From assembly GCA_029379225.1 (NCBI GenBank), contig JAQYWR010000049.1, positions 1 to 62,404 of the forward strand: a stretch of 62,404 bases of DNA, given 5' to 3'. This stretch comes from Nostoc sp. S4. Its GTDB lineage: Bacteria; Cyanobacteriota; Cyanobacteriia; Cyanobacteriales; Nostocaceae. Shown here one piece after another: positions 45,003 through 53,529 of the stretch. The stretch's first letter is position 1. The number at the start of each line of letters is the position of its first letter. A program made the position numbers and the translations under genes. The notes beneath the pieces were generated by a model. It saw only the letters and a list, made by a program, of their open reading frames with translations. It was not told the DNA's origin and did no database searches.

Positions 45003-45251
45003 CAAGTACCCAGAATTGGCGAGGAGAATTGAGGGTAAAAAATGACAGAAAGGATTACAGGGTTAAGGGATATAGCAATTTAGATAAAGAAAAAGGTGCT
45101 TGTAAATCCTTGAAAGAGTTAGGGGGATTGAGTTTTAAAGGTTGAAGAAATACAAGAAATTGATAAGTTTTGTCTTTTTGGGATCTCCGGCTGAGGGGTA
45201 CTTGTAAAATTGTGAGTGAGCCTTCATCAATCAAGAGTTTTAGCTTTTGCT
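45003..45251 (+). promoter_or_regulatory. CRISPR leader region
   Basis: 249 A/G-rich bases between cas5 and the first repeat. The single degenerate repeat is near the far (3') end of the array, which fits a leader on this side. A repeat-like gtgagtgagcc occurs near 45211. Confidence 0.5.
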
Positions 45252-45787
45252 GTGAGTCGTGGCTTTATGCCGTTAGGCGTTGCTCAAGGAAGAAATACAT
45301 TGCCTAGATGCAAAGGGGAAATGTGAGTCGTGGCTTTATGCCGTTAGGCGTTGCTCAATCTTTCTCGCAAAAAGTTTCTCTTACTTTTTCTAGGTGTGAG
45401 TCGTGGCTTTATGCCGTTAGGCGTTGCTCAACGTTAATCTATCGACCTCAAAGCCAAATAGACAATTGTGAGTCGTGGCTTTATGCCGTTAGGCGTTGCT
45501 CAATAGTCACTGTAAGTAATTACGATTATGTTCCAGATGTGAGTCGTGGCTTTATGCCGTTAGGCGTTGCTCAATATGCATTTGCCGAATTTGACAGTGA
45601 TACTTCTAGTGAGTCGTGGCTTTATGCCGTTAGGCGTTGCTCAACCAGGAATGCAAGAATGGATGGAAATCGCTTCGATTAGTGAATCGTGGCTTTATGC
45701 CGTTAGGCGTTGCTCAAATAAGTCTCCATTCGCGCAAGCATTGCGGAAAACGTGAGTCGTGGCTTTATGCCGTTAGGCGTTGCTCAA
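45252..45787 (+). CRISPR. CRISPR array, 8 repeats of 36 bp, 7 spacers
   Basis: Repeats start at 45252, 45323, 45396, 45468, 45539, 45609, 45682 and 45752. Each begins gtgagtcgtggctttatgcc and ends gttaggcgttgctcaa. Only the seventh differs (g to a at its fifth base). Spacers are 35, 37, 36, 35, 34, 37 and 34 bp. The repeat contains a gcc-gtta-ggc mini-hairpin suitable for Cas6 cleavage. No spacer obviously matches elsewhere in this window. The lack of cas1/cas2 nearby means new spacers would have to come from another system. Confidence 0.95.
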
Positions 45788-45806
45788 TCTTGCAAGATTG
45801 AGCAAC
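45779..45806. other. Perfect 28-bp palindrome at the end of the array
   Basis: gttgctcaatcttg followed directly by its reverse complement caagattgagcaac. The left arm begins with the last nine bases of repeat 8, so the array end is mirrored. It could fold into a terminating hairpin or mark an inverted partial repeat. Confidence 0.7.
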
Positions 45807-45958
45807 CTTTGCAATTGGCAGAGTTTGACAGGCAAGTAGCGCTAGAAGCTCTTTGTCAGGGGCAGACTGTAATTCCTTTTTGGTGCGATGCCTGCGGCGG
45901 GCTACGCCAACGCATTCACGAAGTCTTACACCAAAACCTCAAACGCTTTAGCAAGTAA
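45807..45958 (+). pseudogene. Unidentified coding-like fragment with inserted Nostoc repeat
   Basis: In frame across the array end reads QPLQLAEFDRQVALEALCQG, then QTVIPF, a WCDACGGLRQRI stretch made by the dispersed element gcgatgcctgcggcgggcta (45885-45904), then HEVLHQNLKRFSK to TAA at 45958. The flanks look like one protein tail split by the repeat. I cannot name the family. It may be the 3' end of a gene lost when the element rearranged. Confidence 0.4.
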
Positions 45959-47810
45959 TATTAAGTACTGTTACGCCGCATAAGGATGCTTATTAGCACT
46001 TTTATACTGCTGATAAATATGGAGAAATACTATATTACTCAGGTTGTCTACATCGCTATCATCGTAGGCATCTACAGGTAAACCTGTGTCTTCGCTGTAC
46101 AAGTAATCATAAATAAAACTCTTAATTGTGGCTCTTGTAGATTCCTTATCCCGCCAGTTTTCTAGTTGCTGTAATTGTGATTTCACGGCTTCAATTAGCG
46201 ACTGAGCAACTTGTTTGACGCGGTTTCTAATTCTGGTATCCAAATTATCTTTAGATGAGCAAAGCAAGTCAAAAACGGCAAGGTATTCTTCACTTAAACC
46301 TTCGCGGACTGCACGGGTGTCTTCTTCCAAGAGGTCTTTTACAAGTTGTAGAAGTTCCTCAAATGTTTGCTCAATGGCTACTCGGTCAGTTTCGCGGTTA
46401 TAGTTTTGGATAACTTGTTGATAGCGCGTGTAGTAGTCAATGCGAGATGGGTTTCGTTGTACCATTCGCTGGAGTTGGCGTTCGACAGCTTCTTTGAGGA
46501 TTTGGACTGAGGTATTTTTAGTTGGAGAATTAGCAAATTCTGCTTTTAATAACTCAAAGTCTATATTGCTAATATCGTAAGTTTTGCCTGACTCTGCGCC
46601 TGGAAGATGGGAAGTATCAACATTGATGAACTCGCTAACAACACCTTGTAAGGAACGGAGGACAGCGTTGATATCTAAAGATATTTTGTGCTGTTCGTGT
46701 AAGTGTTTGTAAATTTGCTCAATGGCGTTATATCTACCTTGGTAAGGTGCTGTTAATTTCGGTTCAGTAATTAGTGCCTGTTTCTTTTTGAAGACTTCCC
46801 TTGCTAATACTTCAAAACGGGCGCGAGATTCATCGTTAGTAGAAACTGCATTAACTGCACTTGGCAAAGCAGCAATTTTATCAAATCCTTCTGTTTCAAG
46901 CAGTTCTTGCAGGTCAAACCCCAGATTGGCTATGTGGTCAATACAAGTTTGAAGTGCGATCGCATAATCTTCTTGTAATTGGTTCAGGTCGTTGTAAGGT
47001 GTTATACTCTCGTCTGTACTTCCTACTTCTGCACGGGAGTATCTTGCAAGGGCGGCACGGAGACTTGTTAAAATACCGTTGTAATCAATTAACAACCCGT
47101 TATTTTTCCCTTCGTAGACGCGGTTTGCACGAGCGATCGCTTGCATGAGAGTATGTCCTTGCAAGGGTTTATCTATATATAATGTGGCAAGGCTGGGGAC
47201 ATCAAAGCCTGTTAACCACATGGCGCAGACAATCGCAAAGCGGAAAGGGTGTTTTTCGTTCTTAAATTCTTCTTCTAGATTACGACTTTTGATAATTTAG
47301 CGATGGGGAATTATATCTAAATCCCAATCGTTGAAAGTTTTAACTTCATTTTGGGCTTCGCTAATCACAACTAAATATTCTGTTGACTCCAACCATTGCA
47401 AATGTTGCTGATGTTCCACTTCCTCTTGTTCATCACCAGCTTGTTTGACTAATTGTTTCTGTGCTTGTATTGCTTGTTTCCAGTATTTATCGATAAGTCC
47501 GTGCATTCGGACGGCGGTAATCTTATCTAGACAAACAAGCATCGCTTTTCCGGTTTGCCAACGTTGGCTATAGTGAGCTACTAAGTCTTGGGCGATTCGG
47601 TCTAAACGTTTTTCGGCGGTGAGGATGAGATATTCTCCACCTAAGCGGCGATAGACAGCTTCTTCTTGTTCCGCGTCGAGGTCAAATTGTTCAATAGCAG
47701 TAGCGAGGCGTTGATTTAATTCCTCCGAAGCTGCAACCTGACGTTGAGTACCTTTTTCGTCATAATAAGTTGAGTCGATGGGGAGTATTATCTCCCGCAC
47801 CTCTCATTTA

Positions 47811-47844
47811 GAACCGGACGTGCGCGTTTCCGTGCATCCGGCTC
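47811..47844 (-). ncRNA. Group II intron domain V
   Basis: The 34-nt hairpin begins gagccggatgcacggaaacg and closes cgcacgtccggttc on the minus strand. It carries the AGC catalytic triad and a GAAA tetraloop, the most conserved part of group II ribozymes. Confidence 0.85.
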
Positions 47845-47853
47845 CCGACGTTC

Positions 47854-49434
47854 TTAGCTTGCGCTTTTGCTCATGTGCTTGTAATCGTGGCAACTTTCGT
47901 GAATTGCTTCAAGATTGTTCTTCTTCCAGTTGGCATGATTTTTGTCGATGTGGTGCAGATGTACCTTTTCTTCATCGATGAACTTCAATCCGCAGGATGC
48001 ACATTTATGGTTTTGCTTCTTAAGAGCTTTAGAGGTTTCACCATCATAGAGTTTACTGTTACGTTCGCTCCAGTAGGCTGTATCTCCGTCATAGGGGGAT
48101 TTTGTTCCTTTGACCATGACGTGTTTATTTTCGGAGTAGGGAACTGCTGGAAATGCCTTGTCTAGTAATTTCTTGCTAGAGTAGCGGTTTTGCTTGGTTT
48201 CCTTGTTAAATACCTTGTAGGCTCTTGCTTCGATGTGGTACAGGGAGTTCCTGGAGCCGTTCATCTTGCAAAACTTATGGTAATTTCTCCAGCCTCTAAC
48301 TACCGAGGCTAATTTCTCAGCCTTTGTGGTAGCACCATAATTCGAGTTGTTGACGATGTGTTTTACTTTCTTACGGAACGCTTTGAAGTTGTCCACTGAA
48401 GGGATACTTCTGAACTTTCCGTTTTTCTGGACTTGAAAGTGCCAGCCGAGGAAATCAAACCCATCTGTCGCGGCGGTAATTTTGGTTTTCTTTTGGCTTA
48501 CATTCATTCCGCGTTTACGGAGGAACTCGCTGATTCTTTCTAGTATCTCTATCGCATTATCTTCGGGGCGTAGTATTATGACCATATCATCCGCGTATCG
48601 GACTGATGGCGTGACAATTTGCCTTTCTGGGGTGTTGTCTGTGATACTTTTACCGAATTTGTATCCGACGTGGTATCTGTGAATACTTTCGATTCCGTTA
48701 AGCGCGATGTTAGCTAGTAGCGGGCTGACCACTCCCCCTTGAGGTGTCCCAAGTTCTGGGAATTCTGGGTTAACTCCAGCCTTGAGGCATCGGTATATTC
48801 CGAGTTTTAAGCCAAAAGGGGCGATGAGTTCGTCCATTATGCTCTCGTGGTTAATCCGGTCAAAGCACTTTTCGATATCGAGTTCGATTACTCGTTTTTC
48901 TATTCCATTGGAACTGGAGCTAAGGTTTGAAAAGATGTACCTTTGTGCATCGTGGGATGAACGTCCAGTTCTGAACCCGTAACTCCGGGCGTGGAAAGTG
49001 GCTTCGTGTGCTGGTTCGAGTGCGTATTTTGCAAGGCATTGCCAAGCTCTATCCGCGATGGTTGGAATTTTCAGCATTCTGATAGTCCCGTCCTTTTTGG
49101 GGATGGGGATTTCTCTTAGTCCTTGATGCTTCCAACTTCCGCTATTCATTTTCAGTAGTTCTTCAAGGTTGAAGCGTTCTTCAAATGAGAGGGATTTCTG
49201 ACCATCAATACCAGCCGTCTTTTTACCAGCATTTAGCTGAGATACTTGTCTGATTGCAAGAAATCGAGCCGAGGTTGATTTTAGAATAAGCTTTTGGAGT
49301 AACCGCGCTTTCCGCTTGTCTCCAACTTGAACAGCTTTAAATACGCGCTTTTGAAGGCGGAAAAGATTTCGGCGGAATTTCTTCCACGGTAGGGCTTTCC
49401 AAGATTCACTAGTATGTCTACTGTGTCTAATCAT
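47854..49434 (-). CDS. ltrA: Group II intron reverse transcriptase/maturase with HNH domain
   Basis: Intron-encoded protein of 526 residues. It assists splicing and makes cDNA at the target. The N-terminal part contains KKTAGIDGQKSLSFEERFNL and RTL-like RT0-2 blocks (IRMLKIPTIADRAWQCLAKY). RT catalytic motifs are GTPQGGVVSPLLANIALNGI and SVRYADDMVIIL (YADD). The maturase X domain follows (VVRGWRNYHKFCKMNGSRN). The C-terminus has a His/Cys-rich HNH endonuclease (HKCASCGLKFIDEEKVHLHH then HESCHDYKH). All motifs are intact, so the element could still be mobile. ATG 49434 inside intron domain IV. Confidence 0.93.
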   Translation of the reverse strand: MIRHSRHTSESWKALPWKKFRRNLFRLQKRVFKAVQVGDKRKARLLQKLILKSTSARFLAIRQVSQLNAGKKTAGIDGQKSLSFEERFNLEELLKMNSGSWKHQGLREIPIPKKDGTIRMLKIPTIADRAWQCLAKYALEPAHEATFHARSYGFRTGRSSHDAQRYIFSNLSSSSNGIEKRVIELDIEKCFDRINHESIMDELIAPFGLKLGIYRCLKAGVNPEFPELGTPQGGVVSPLLANIALNGIESIHRYHVGYKFGKSITDNTPERQIVTPSVRYADDMVIILRPEDNAIEILERISEFLRKRGMNVSQKKTKITAATDGFDFLGWHFQVQKNGKFRSIPSVDNFKAFRKKVKHIVNNSNYGATTKAEKLASVVRGWRNYHKFCKMNGSRNSLYHIEARAYKVFNKETKQNRYSSKKLLDKAFPAVPYSENKHVMVKGTKSPYDGDTAYWSERNSKLYDGETSKALKKQNHKCASCGLKFIDEEKVHLHHIDKNHANWKKNNLEAIHESCHDYKHMSKSAS

Positions 49435-51456
49435 TTTCTCTTCTGGAGTTTGTATTTTCTGAACACCTCAGTCCAATTACGGACTGTCTTACCCTAACTG
49501 TGGGGGTTCCTCCTCTCGTCTGGGCTACCTAAGGTTCGACTTCCTTAAGACCCACAGTTAGTTTTTATTCGTTCCCTCGGAGAGATTGATGAGCCACTGC
49601 GCCCTTGGGGGTTCCCCCCGTTGTAGCATGTGGCGTTGTTCCGTTAGGTGTAGCCACTTCAACCACTGGATTCCCAGAACTCTTGCCGTTATTGAATATA
49701 GGATGCGGCGGGAATAATCTCCAGTGAAGTCAGGGGTTTTGTGTTACGCCCTGCTTGGCGGATAGGTTGTTTTTCTAGGCTCGGTTTCACCTTAGGAACT
49801 CCCTGTTAGCACCAGTGTTAGCCCGTAACGGCTATCTGATTGTGCCCTGTTCCCAGCTTCACTCTACAAGAACCGAGCTTGTTCGGTGTGGGCAGATAAG
49901 GAGTCAATTCTGAGTCTGAATGGTAGGGCTTTCACCTACATCTGACCGAGAGTTCAACCTTTAATGACAGTAATCTGCTGTCGGGTTGGCTTAGTTATGT
50001 ACGGGCTGATTACCGTGATTCACTAAGCAACGAATCGCACTAATTCTTCCCCTCGATTGTCGTAGTAGAGGGGTACTGTTGCACCATCTTCAACAGCACG
50101 TTGGAAGTCGTAGGTGGAAACGTAGCCGCCGAAAACTTGACGAGTAAGTTGGTCTTCTTCCGACTCCATTAAGGGTGTACCAGTAAAGCCGATGAAAGAT
50201 GCATTGGGTAAACTAGAACGCATATTTTCCGCGAGTTTACCGTATTGGGTGCGGTGCGCTTCGTCGGAGATGACGATAATATCGGGACGGAGAGAGTAAA
50301 TCTCACCTGGTTTGTTGAATTTGTGAATTAAGGTGAAAACATAGCGATGGTTGTCTTTGAGTAATTCAGCTAATTTTTCACCACTGGCGGCTTGAGTATT
50401 AGTCTCTTTGATAGCACCAACGCCAGCAAAAGTTTTTACGATTTGATTATCTAATTCTTGGCGGTCTGTGACGATGACAAAGGTAAAATTACCTGGTAAT
50501 TGGCGGTGGGCTTTGCGAGTCAGAAATGCCATTGAGTAAGATTTACCGCTACCTTGAGTATGCCAAAAAACGCCAAGTTTACCTTCTCGGACTTCTCGCT
50601 GTTGAACGGCGGTAAATGCGCGGTTAACACCAAGAAACTGGTGATTGCGAGTCAGTATTTTGATAGTTTTACCGCTACTGTCATCAAAGAGGATGAAGTT
50701 TTCGATGATGTCGAGGAAATTCTCTTTACGGCACATCCCGATTAACATTGTTTGGTAGTCAACTTTACCTTTTTCCTCTTCCTTTAGACGTTTCCATTCT
50801 TGAAAATGACTATAGCGACTGGTGATGCTACCTACTTTCCCCTCTATTCCATTACTTAACATGACTATGGCATTATGATGGAAAATTTCGGGGATAGTGT
50901 CTTTGTAATCGGTGTAGTTGTCTTCGTAAGCCACTCTGACGTTGCGGTGGGTGGCTTTAAGTTCAATAAATAGTAAAGGAATTCCATTAACAAAGCCGAT
51001 AATATCAGGCCGTTTGGAATATAGAGAGCCTTTAATAGGCAACTCCCGCACAACCAGGAAATGATTATTTTCGGGGTTTTGAAAGTCAATCACTTTCAGG
51101 CGGGGATTGATGGTTTCACCCTCTGGATTTTTGTAGGGTTTCTCTAGGATACCTTTGCGGATGAGTTGATATTTTTTCTGGTTAATGGTAACTAATTGAT
51201 CTGAAATATTGGATGTGGTGAATTGTGCGATCGCATCGTCGTATACTTGCTGTGGATGACCAGGATTAAATTTCTCTAATGCTTGGCGAAGATAGCGTGT
51301 GAGAACAACTTCTCGTTTATCTTTGCGTCCTAGTGTACCGTTACTGCCGAATGTTTCTTTTTTATATGCGTAAACTGAGTGCCATTTCAGGGATTGCTCA
51401 AAGAAGTTAGCGGTAGTTTGTTGTACCAGGCGGTCTTCGGAATATTCGGCACTCAT

Positions 51457-51662
51457 GGGTGTGATAGGTAATACAGGTAGGTATTATATTGATAGCTTTG
51501 AGATTGGGAAAGTAGCAAGTATCACTTATAATGTCTGAATAAAATGGTTTTTTGCTGATCAAAACCTTAATGATTACTTAATTAGTATTACTTACGAGCA
51601 AAAACAGCTTATCAATAATATTTACTTGTTATTATGCGATCTAAAGCTTTGCAATTAGTGTT
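51457..51662. promoter_or_regulatory. Divergent promoter region between hsdR and the STAS/GHKL-PIN module
   Basis: 206 AT-rich bases separate hsdR (-) and the three-gene module (+). Both promoters must lie here. I could not identify an operator or a strong ribosome site for the GTG start at 51663. Confidence 0.4.
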
Positions 51663-52538
51663 GTGAGCCTCATTCTGGAAATTCCTACTATTAATGACAA
51701 ACCAAAGGATTTTGACTGCTTGTCCCAACTATGGCAGAAAGTTCAAGCAGAAACAGAAGAAGTCATTTTTGATTTTTCCCGTTGTCACTTTTTACGACAA
51801 AACGCCGTTGCATTTTTAGGGGGTTTGGCTCGACTAATTGAGTCACGGGGCGGTAAAGTTACCTTTAACTGGGAAACGGTAAAGAGAAATGTTTGTGCAA
51901 ACTTGAAACAAAATGGTTTCATGTACGCATTTAATGCTGGTGACGAACCACGACAAGGTAATTCTATTCCTTACAGAGAAGATTTATCTCAAGATAAAGA
52001 TAGTTTAATTTACTACTTAGCCGAACATTGGCTAGGTAGAGGTTGGGTTCACGTTAGCAATATTTTAAAGACTGTAATTGTTGGAACTACTTGTGAAATC
52101 TATGCAAATGCTTTTGAGCATGGAAAAACTGACATTGGTGTGTTTAGCTGCGGACAATATTTTCCCCGCTTAAGAGAACTTAATCTCACTGTGGTTGACT
52201 TTGGTGTTGGAATTCCCCAAAATGTACGTGATTTCCAGAAAAATGGTCATTTACCCGCAGATGAAGCCTTAAAATGGGCTTTTCAGAAAGGGACAACTAC
52301 CAGAGGTGGACAGGTGACGGGTGGTATTGGTCTTGACTATTTAAAACAATTTGTTCATATAAATAAGGGTAAACTTCAAATTGTAAGTCATGATGGATGT
52401 GCGACAATAGATAAAAATGGGGAAGTTTACGAAAATAAACAAACTTTTTTTGGAGGAACACTGGTAAATATTACGCTCCTATGCGATGAGTCACTGTATG
52501 CTTTGGACTTTGAAGCTGATGACGAGCTGTTGTTTTAA
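51663..52538 (+). CDS. STAS-like/GHKL ATPase protein, gene 1 of the module
   Basis: A 291-residue protein. The N-terminal ~80 residues look STAS-like (EEVIFDFSRCHFLRQNAVAF then LGGLARLIESRGGKVTF). The C-terminal part is a GHKL-type ATPase: N box EIYANAFEHGKTD, DxGxGI in VVDFGVGIPQNV, and a G2 box in GGIGLDYLKQFVHINKG. There is no phospho-acceptor His domain, so it resembles anti-sigma-type switch kinases rather than a sensor kinase. GTG start 51663. It is followed 16 bases later by the DUF4325 gene, whose STAS-like fold is a natural partner. The module sits inside a type I RM locus. Confidence 0.78.
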   Translation: MSLILEIPTINDKPKDFDCLSQLWQKVQAETEEVIFDFSRCHFLRQNAVAFLGGLARLIESRGGKVTFNWETVKRNVCANLKQNGFMYAFNAGDEPRQGNSIPYREDLSQDKDSLIYYLAEHWLGRGWVHVSNILKTVIVGTTCEIYANAFEHGKTDIGVFSCGQYFPRLRELNLTVVDFGVGIPQNVRDFQKNGHLPADEALKWAFQKGTTTRGGQVTGGIGLDYLKQFVHINKGKLQIVSHDGCATIDKNGEVYENKQTFFGGTLVNITLLCDESLYALDFEADDELLF

Positions 52539-52553
52539 GGGAGAGATTGAAGT

Positions 52554-52901
52554 ATGAAGCACGAAATCCTTACCTTAATAGGCAAAAACTGTATTACACC
52601 GGGCGATGGTCAGAAGGTGTATGATTTGGTTTATCCAGAATTATTAGCAGAGCATCAGGTTGAGCTAGACTTTGCAGGAGTGGAAATATTTGCTTCCCCC
52701 TTCTTCAATTTTGCCATTGGACAATTACTTCGAGATATTGAGCCAGATAAGCTAAATCGTCTGCTAAAGTTTTCTAATCTTAATGCGGTTGGTAAGCAGA
52801 TACTTAAGTTAGTAATTGAAAACTCAAAGCGGTATTATTCCGACCCTGATTTTCGTAGTCGGGTAGACCAAGTTATCAGCGAACAAGCAAATACATATTA
52901 A
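52554..52901 (+). CDS. STAS-like DUF4325 protein, gene 2 of the module
   Basis: A 115-residue DUF4325 protein, a small STAS-like fold. It has KHEILTLIGKNCITPGDGQK, then the family core VELDFAGVEIFASPFFNFAI (DF.GV...S.FN). The rest is LKFSNLNAVGKQILKLVIEN. By analogy with anti-anti-sigma factors it may bind the ATPase encoded just upstream. ATG 52554 after a gagagattgaa site. Its stop overlaps the PIN gene start (TAATG at 52899-52903), so all three genes are probably translated together. Confidence 0.8.
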   Translation: MKHEILTLIGKNCITPGDGQKVYDLVYPELLAEHQVELDFAGVEIFASPFFNFAIGQLLRDIEPDKLNRLLKFSNLNAVGKQILKLVIENSKRYYSDPDFRSRVDQVISEQANTY

Positions 52902-53506
52902 TGGCTGTTAATTATACAGTTCAGGCTGAGGTGGTGGATATCCAGTCTGATAATCCCAAGCAGGATGATATTTTTTTAGTGGATACAAATGTCTGGTATT
53001 GGTACACTTATACTAATGCCAGTATTTCATCTCGTCCTTATCAGATTACAGAATATCCTTCCTATGTAGCCAAAGCTATTTCTGCAAATTCCTTGCTGCT
53101 GTATTGTGGTCTTTCTTTTGCAGAATTAGCACATCAGATTGAGAAGACAGAAAGAGAAATATTTTCTTCTACTATAAAACCAAAAGATTACCGTCATAAC
53201 CACCCAGCAGAAAGAGCAAAGGTAGTAGCAGAAGTAGAAATTGCTTGGAAACAGGTTACATCAATTGCTGCTTGTACGGAAATATTGATAGACGAAACTA
53301 AAACTAATACTGCGCTTACTAGGTTTCAAACTCAGTTGCTTGATGGTTATGACTTGCTGATATTAGAAGCGATGGATAAAGCAGGGGTAAAACAAATAAT
53401 TACTGATGATGGTGATTATTTGACTGTTCCAGGAATTAGAGTTTTTACTGCTAATGGTGGTGCGATTTCCGCAGCCAGAAGTCAAGGTAAGCTTTTGGTA
53501 AGGTAA
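52901..53506 (+). CDS. PIN-domain protein, gene 3 of the module
   Basis: A 201-residue protein with a PIN-like ribonuclease fold. Acidic positions are Asp in FLVDTNVWYWYTY, Glu in LSFAELAHQIE, Asp in LLDGYDLLILEAMDKAG and Asp residues in QIITDDGDYLTVPGIRVFTA. These match the four-acidic-residue active site, so it may cleave RNA. It is longer than toxin-type VapC proteins and has no adjacent antitoxin of the usual kind; the upstream STAS/GHKL pair may control it, which is inference. ATG 52901. It ends 23 bases from the convergent hsdS end. Confidence 0.78.
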   Translation: MAVNYTVQAEVVDIQSDNPKQDDIFLVDTNVWYWYTYTNASISSRPYQITEYPSYVAKAISANSLLLYCGLSFAELAHQIEKTEREIFSSTIKPKDYRHNHPAERAKVVAEVEIAWKQVTSIAACTEILIDETKTNTALTRFQTQLLDGYDLLILEAMDKAGVKQIITDDGDYLTVPGIRVFTANGGAISAARSQGKLLVR

Positions 53507-53529
53507 TATTTAACCTTGTAAAGGATTTT

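Larger units (their letters stand above)
47768..50040 (-). mobile_element. Group II intron inside hsdR
   Basis: About 2.27 kb. The 5' end reads GTGCGATTCG from 50040, matching the GUGYG consensus and following the Leu codon of EEL in hsdR. The 5' ribozyme part is 49435-50040, then the maturase gene, then domain V (47811-47844) and domain VI. The 3' end is at 47768 if the reading frame of hsdR is kept (…gactcaact), or 47769 if the usual AY end is required. It shows the normal layout of a bacterial retroelement that homes by reverse splicing. Confidence 0.88.
45971..51456 (-). pseudogene. hsdR: Type I restriction endonuclease subunit HsdR, intron-interrupted and nonsense-mutated
   Basis: Motor and nuclease subunit of a type I restriction enzyme. 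Exon 1 (51456 to ~50041) has the nuclease core RPDIIGFVNGIPLLFIELKA, Walker A WHTQGSGKSYS, box II VISDEAHRTQYG and IGFTGTPLMESEE, ending at YYDNRGEEL. A group II intron follows (50040 to ~47768). Exon 2 resumes YYDEKGTQRQVAASEELNQ. It meets an in-frame TAA (47297-47299, after DIIPHR) and continues in the same frame with NLEEEFKNEKHPFRFAIVCA, MWLTGFDVPSLATLYIDKPL and HTLMQAIARANRVYEGKNNG to 45971. Even if the intron splices, the TAA cuts the protein before the last helicase motifs. Confidence 0.88.

Noticed and set aside
45308..45958. Protein frames across the CRISPR array containing repeated SRGFMPLGVAQ or ESWLYAVRRCS
   Set aside because: They are translations of the 36-bp repeats with unrelated spacers between; an array, not a gene.
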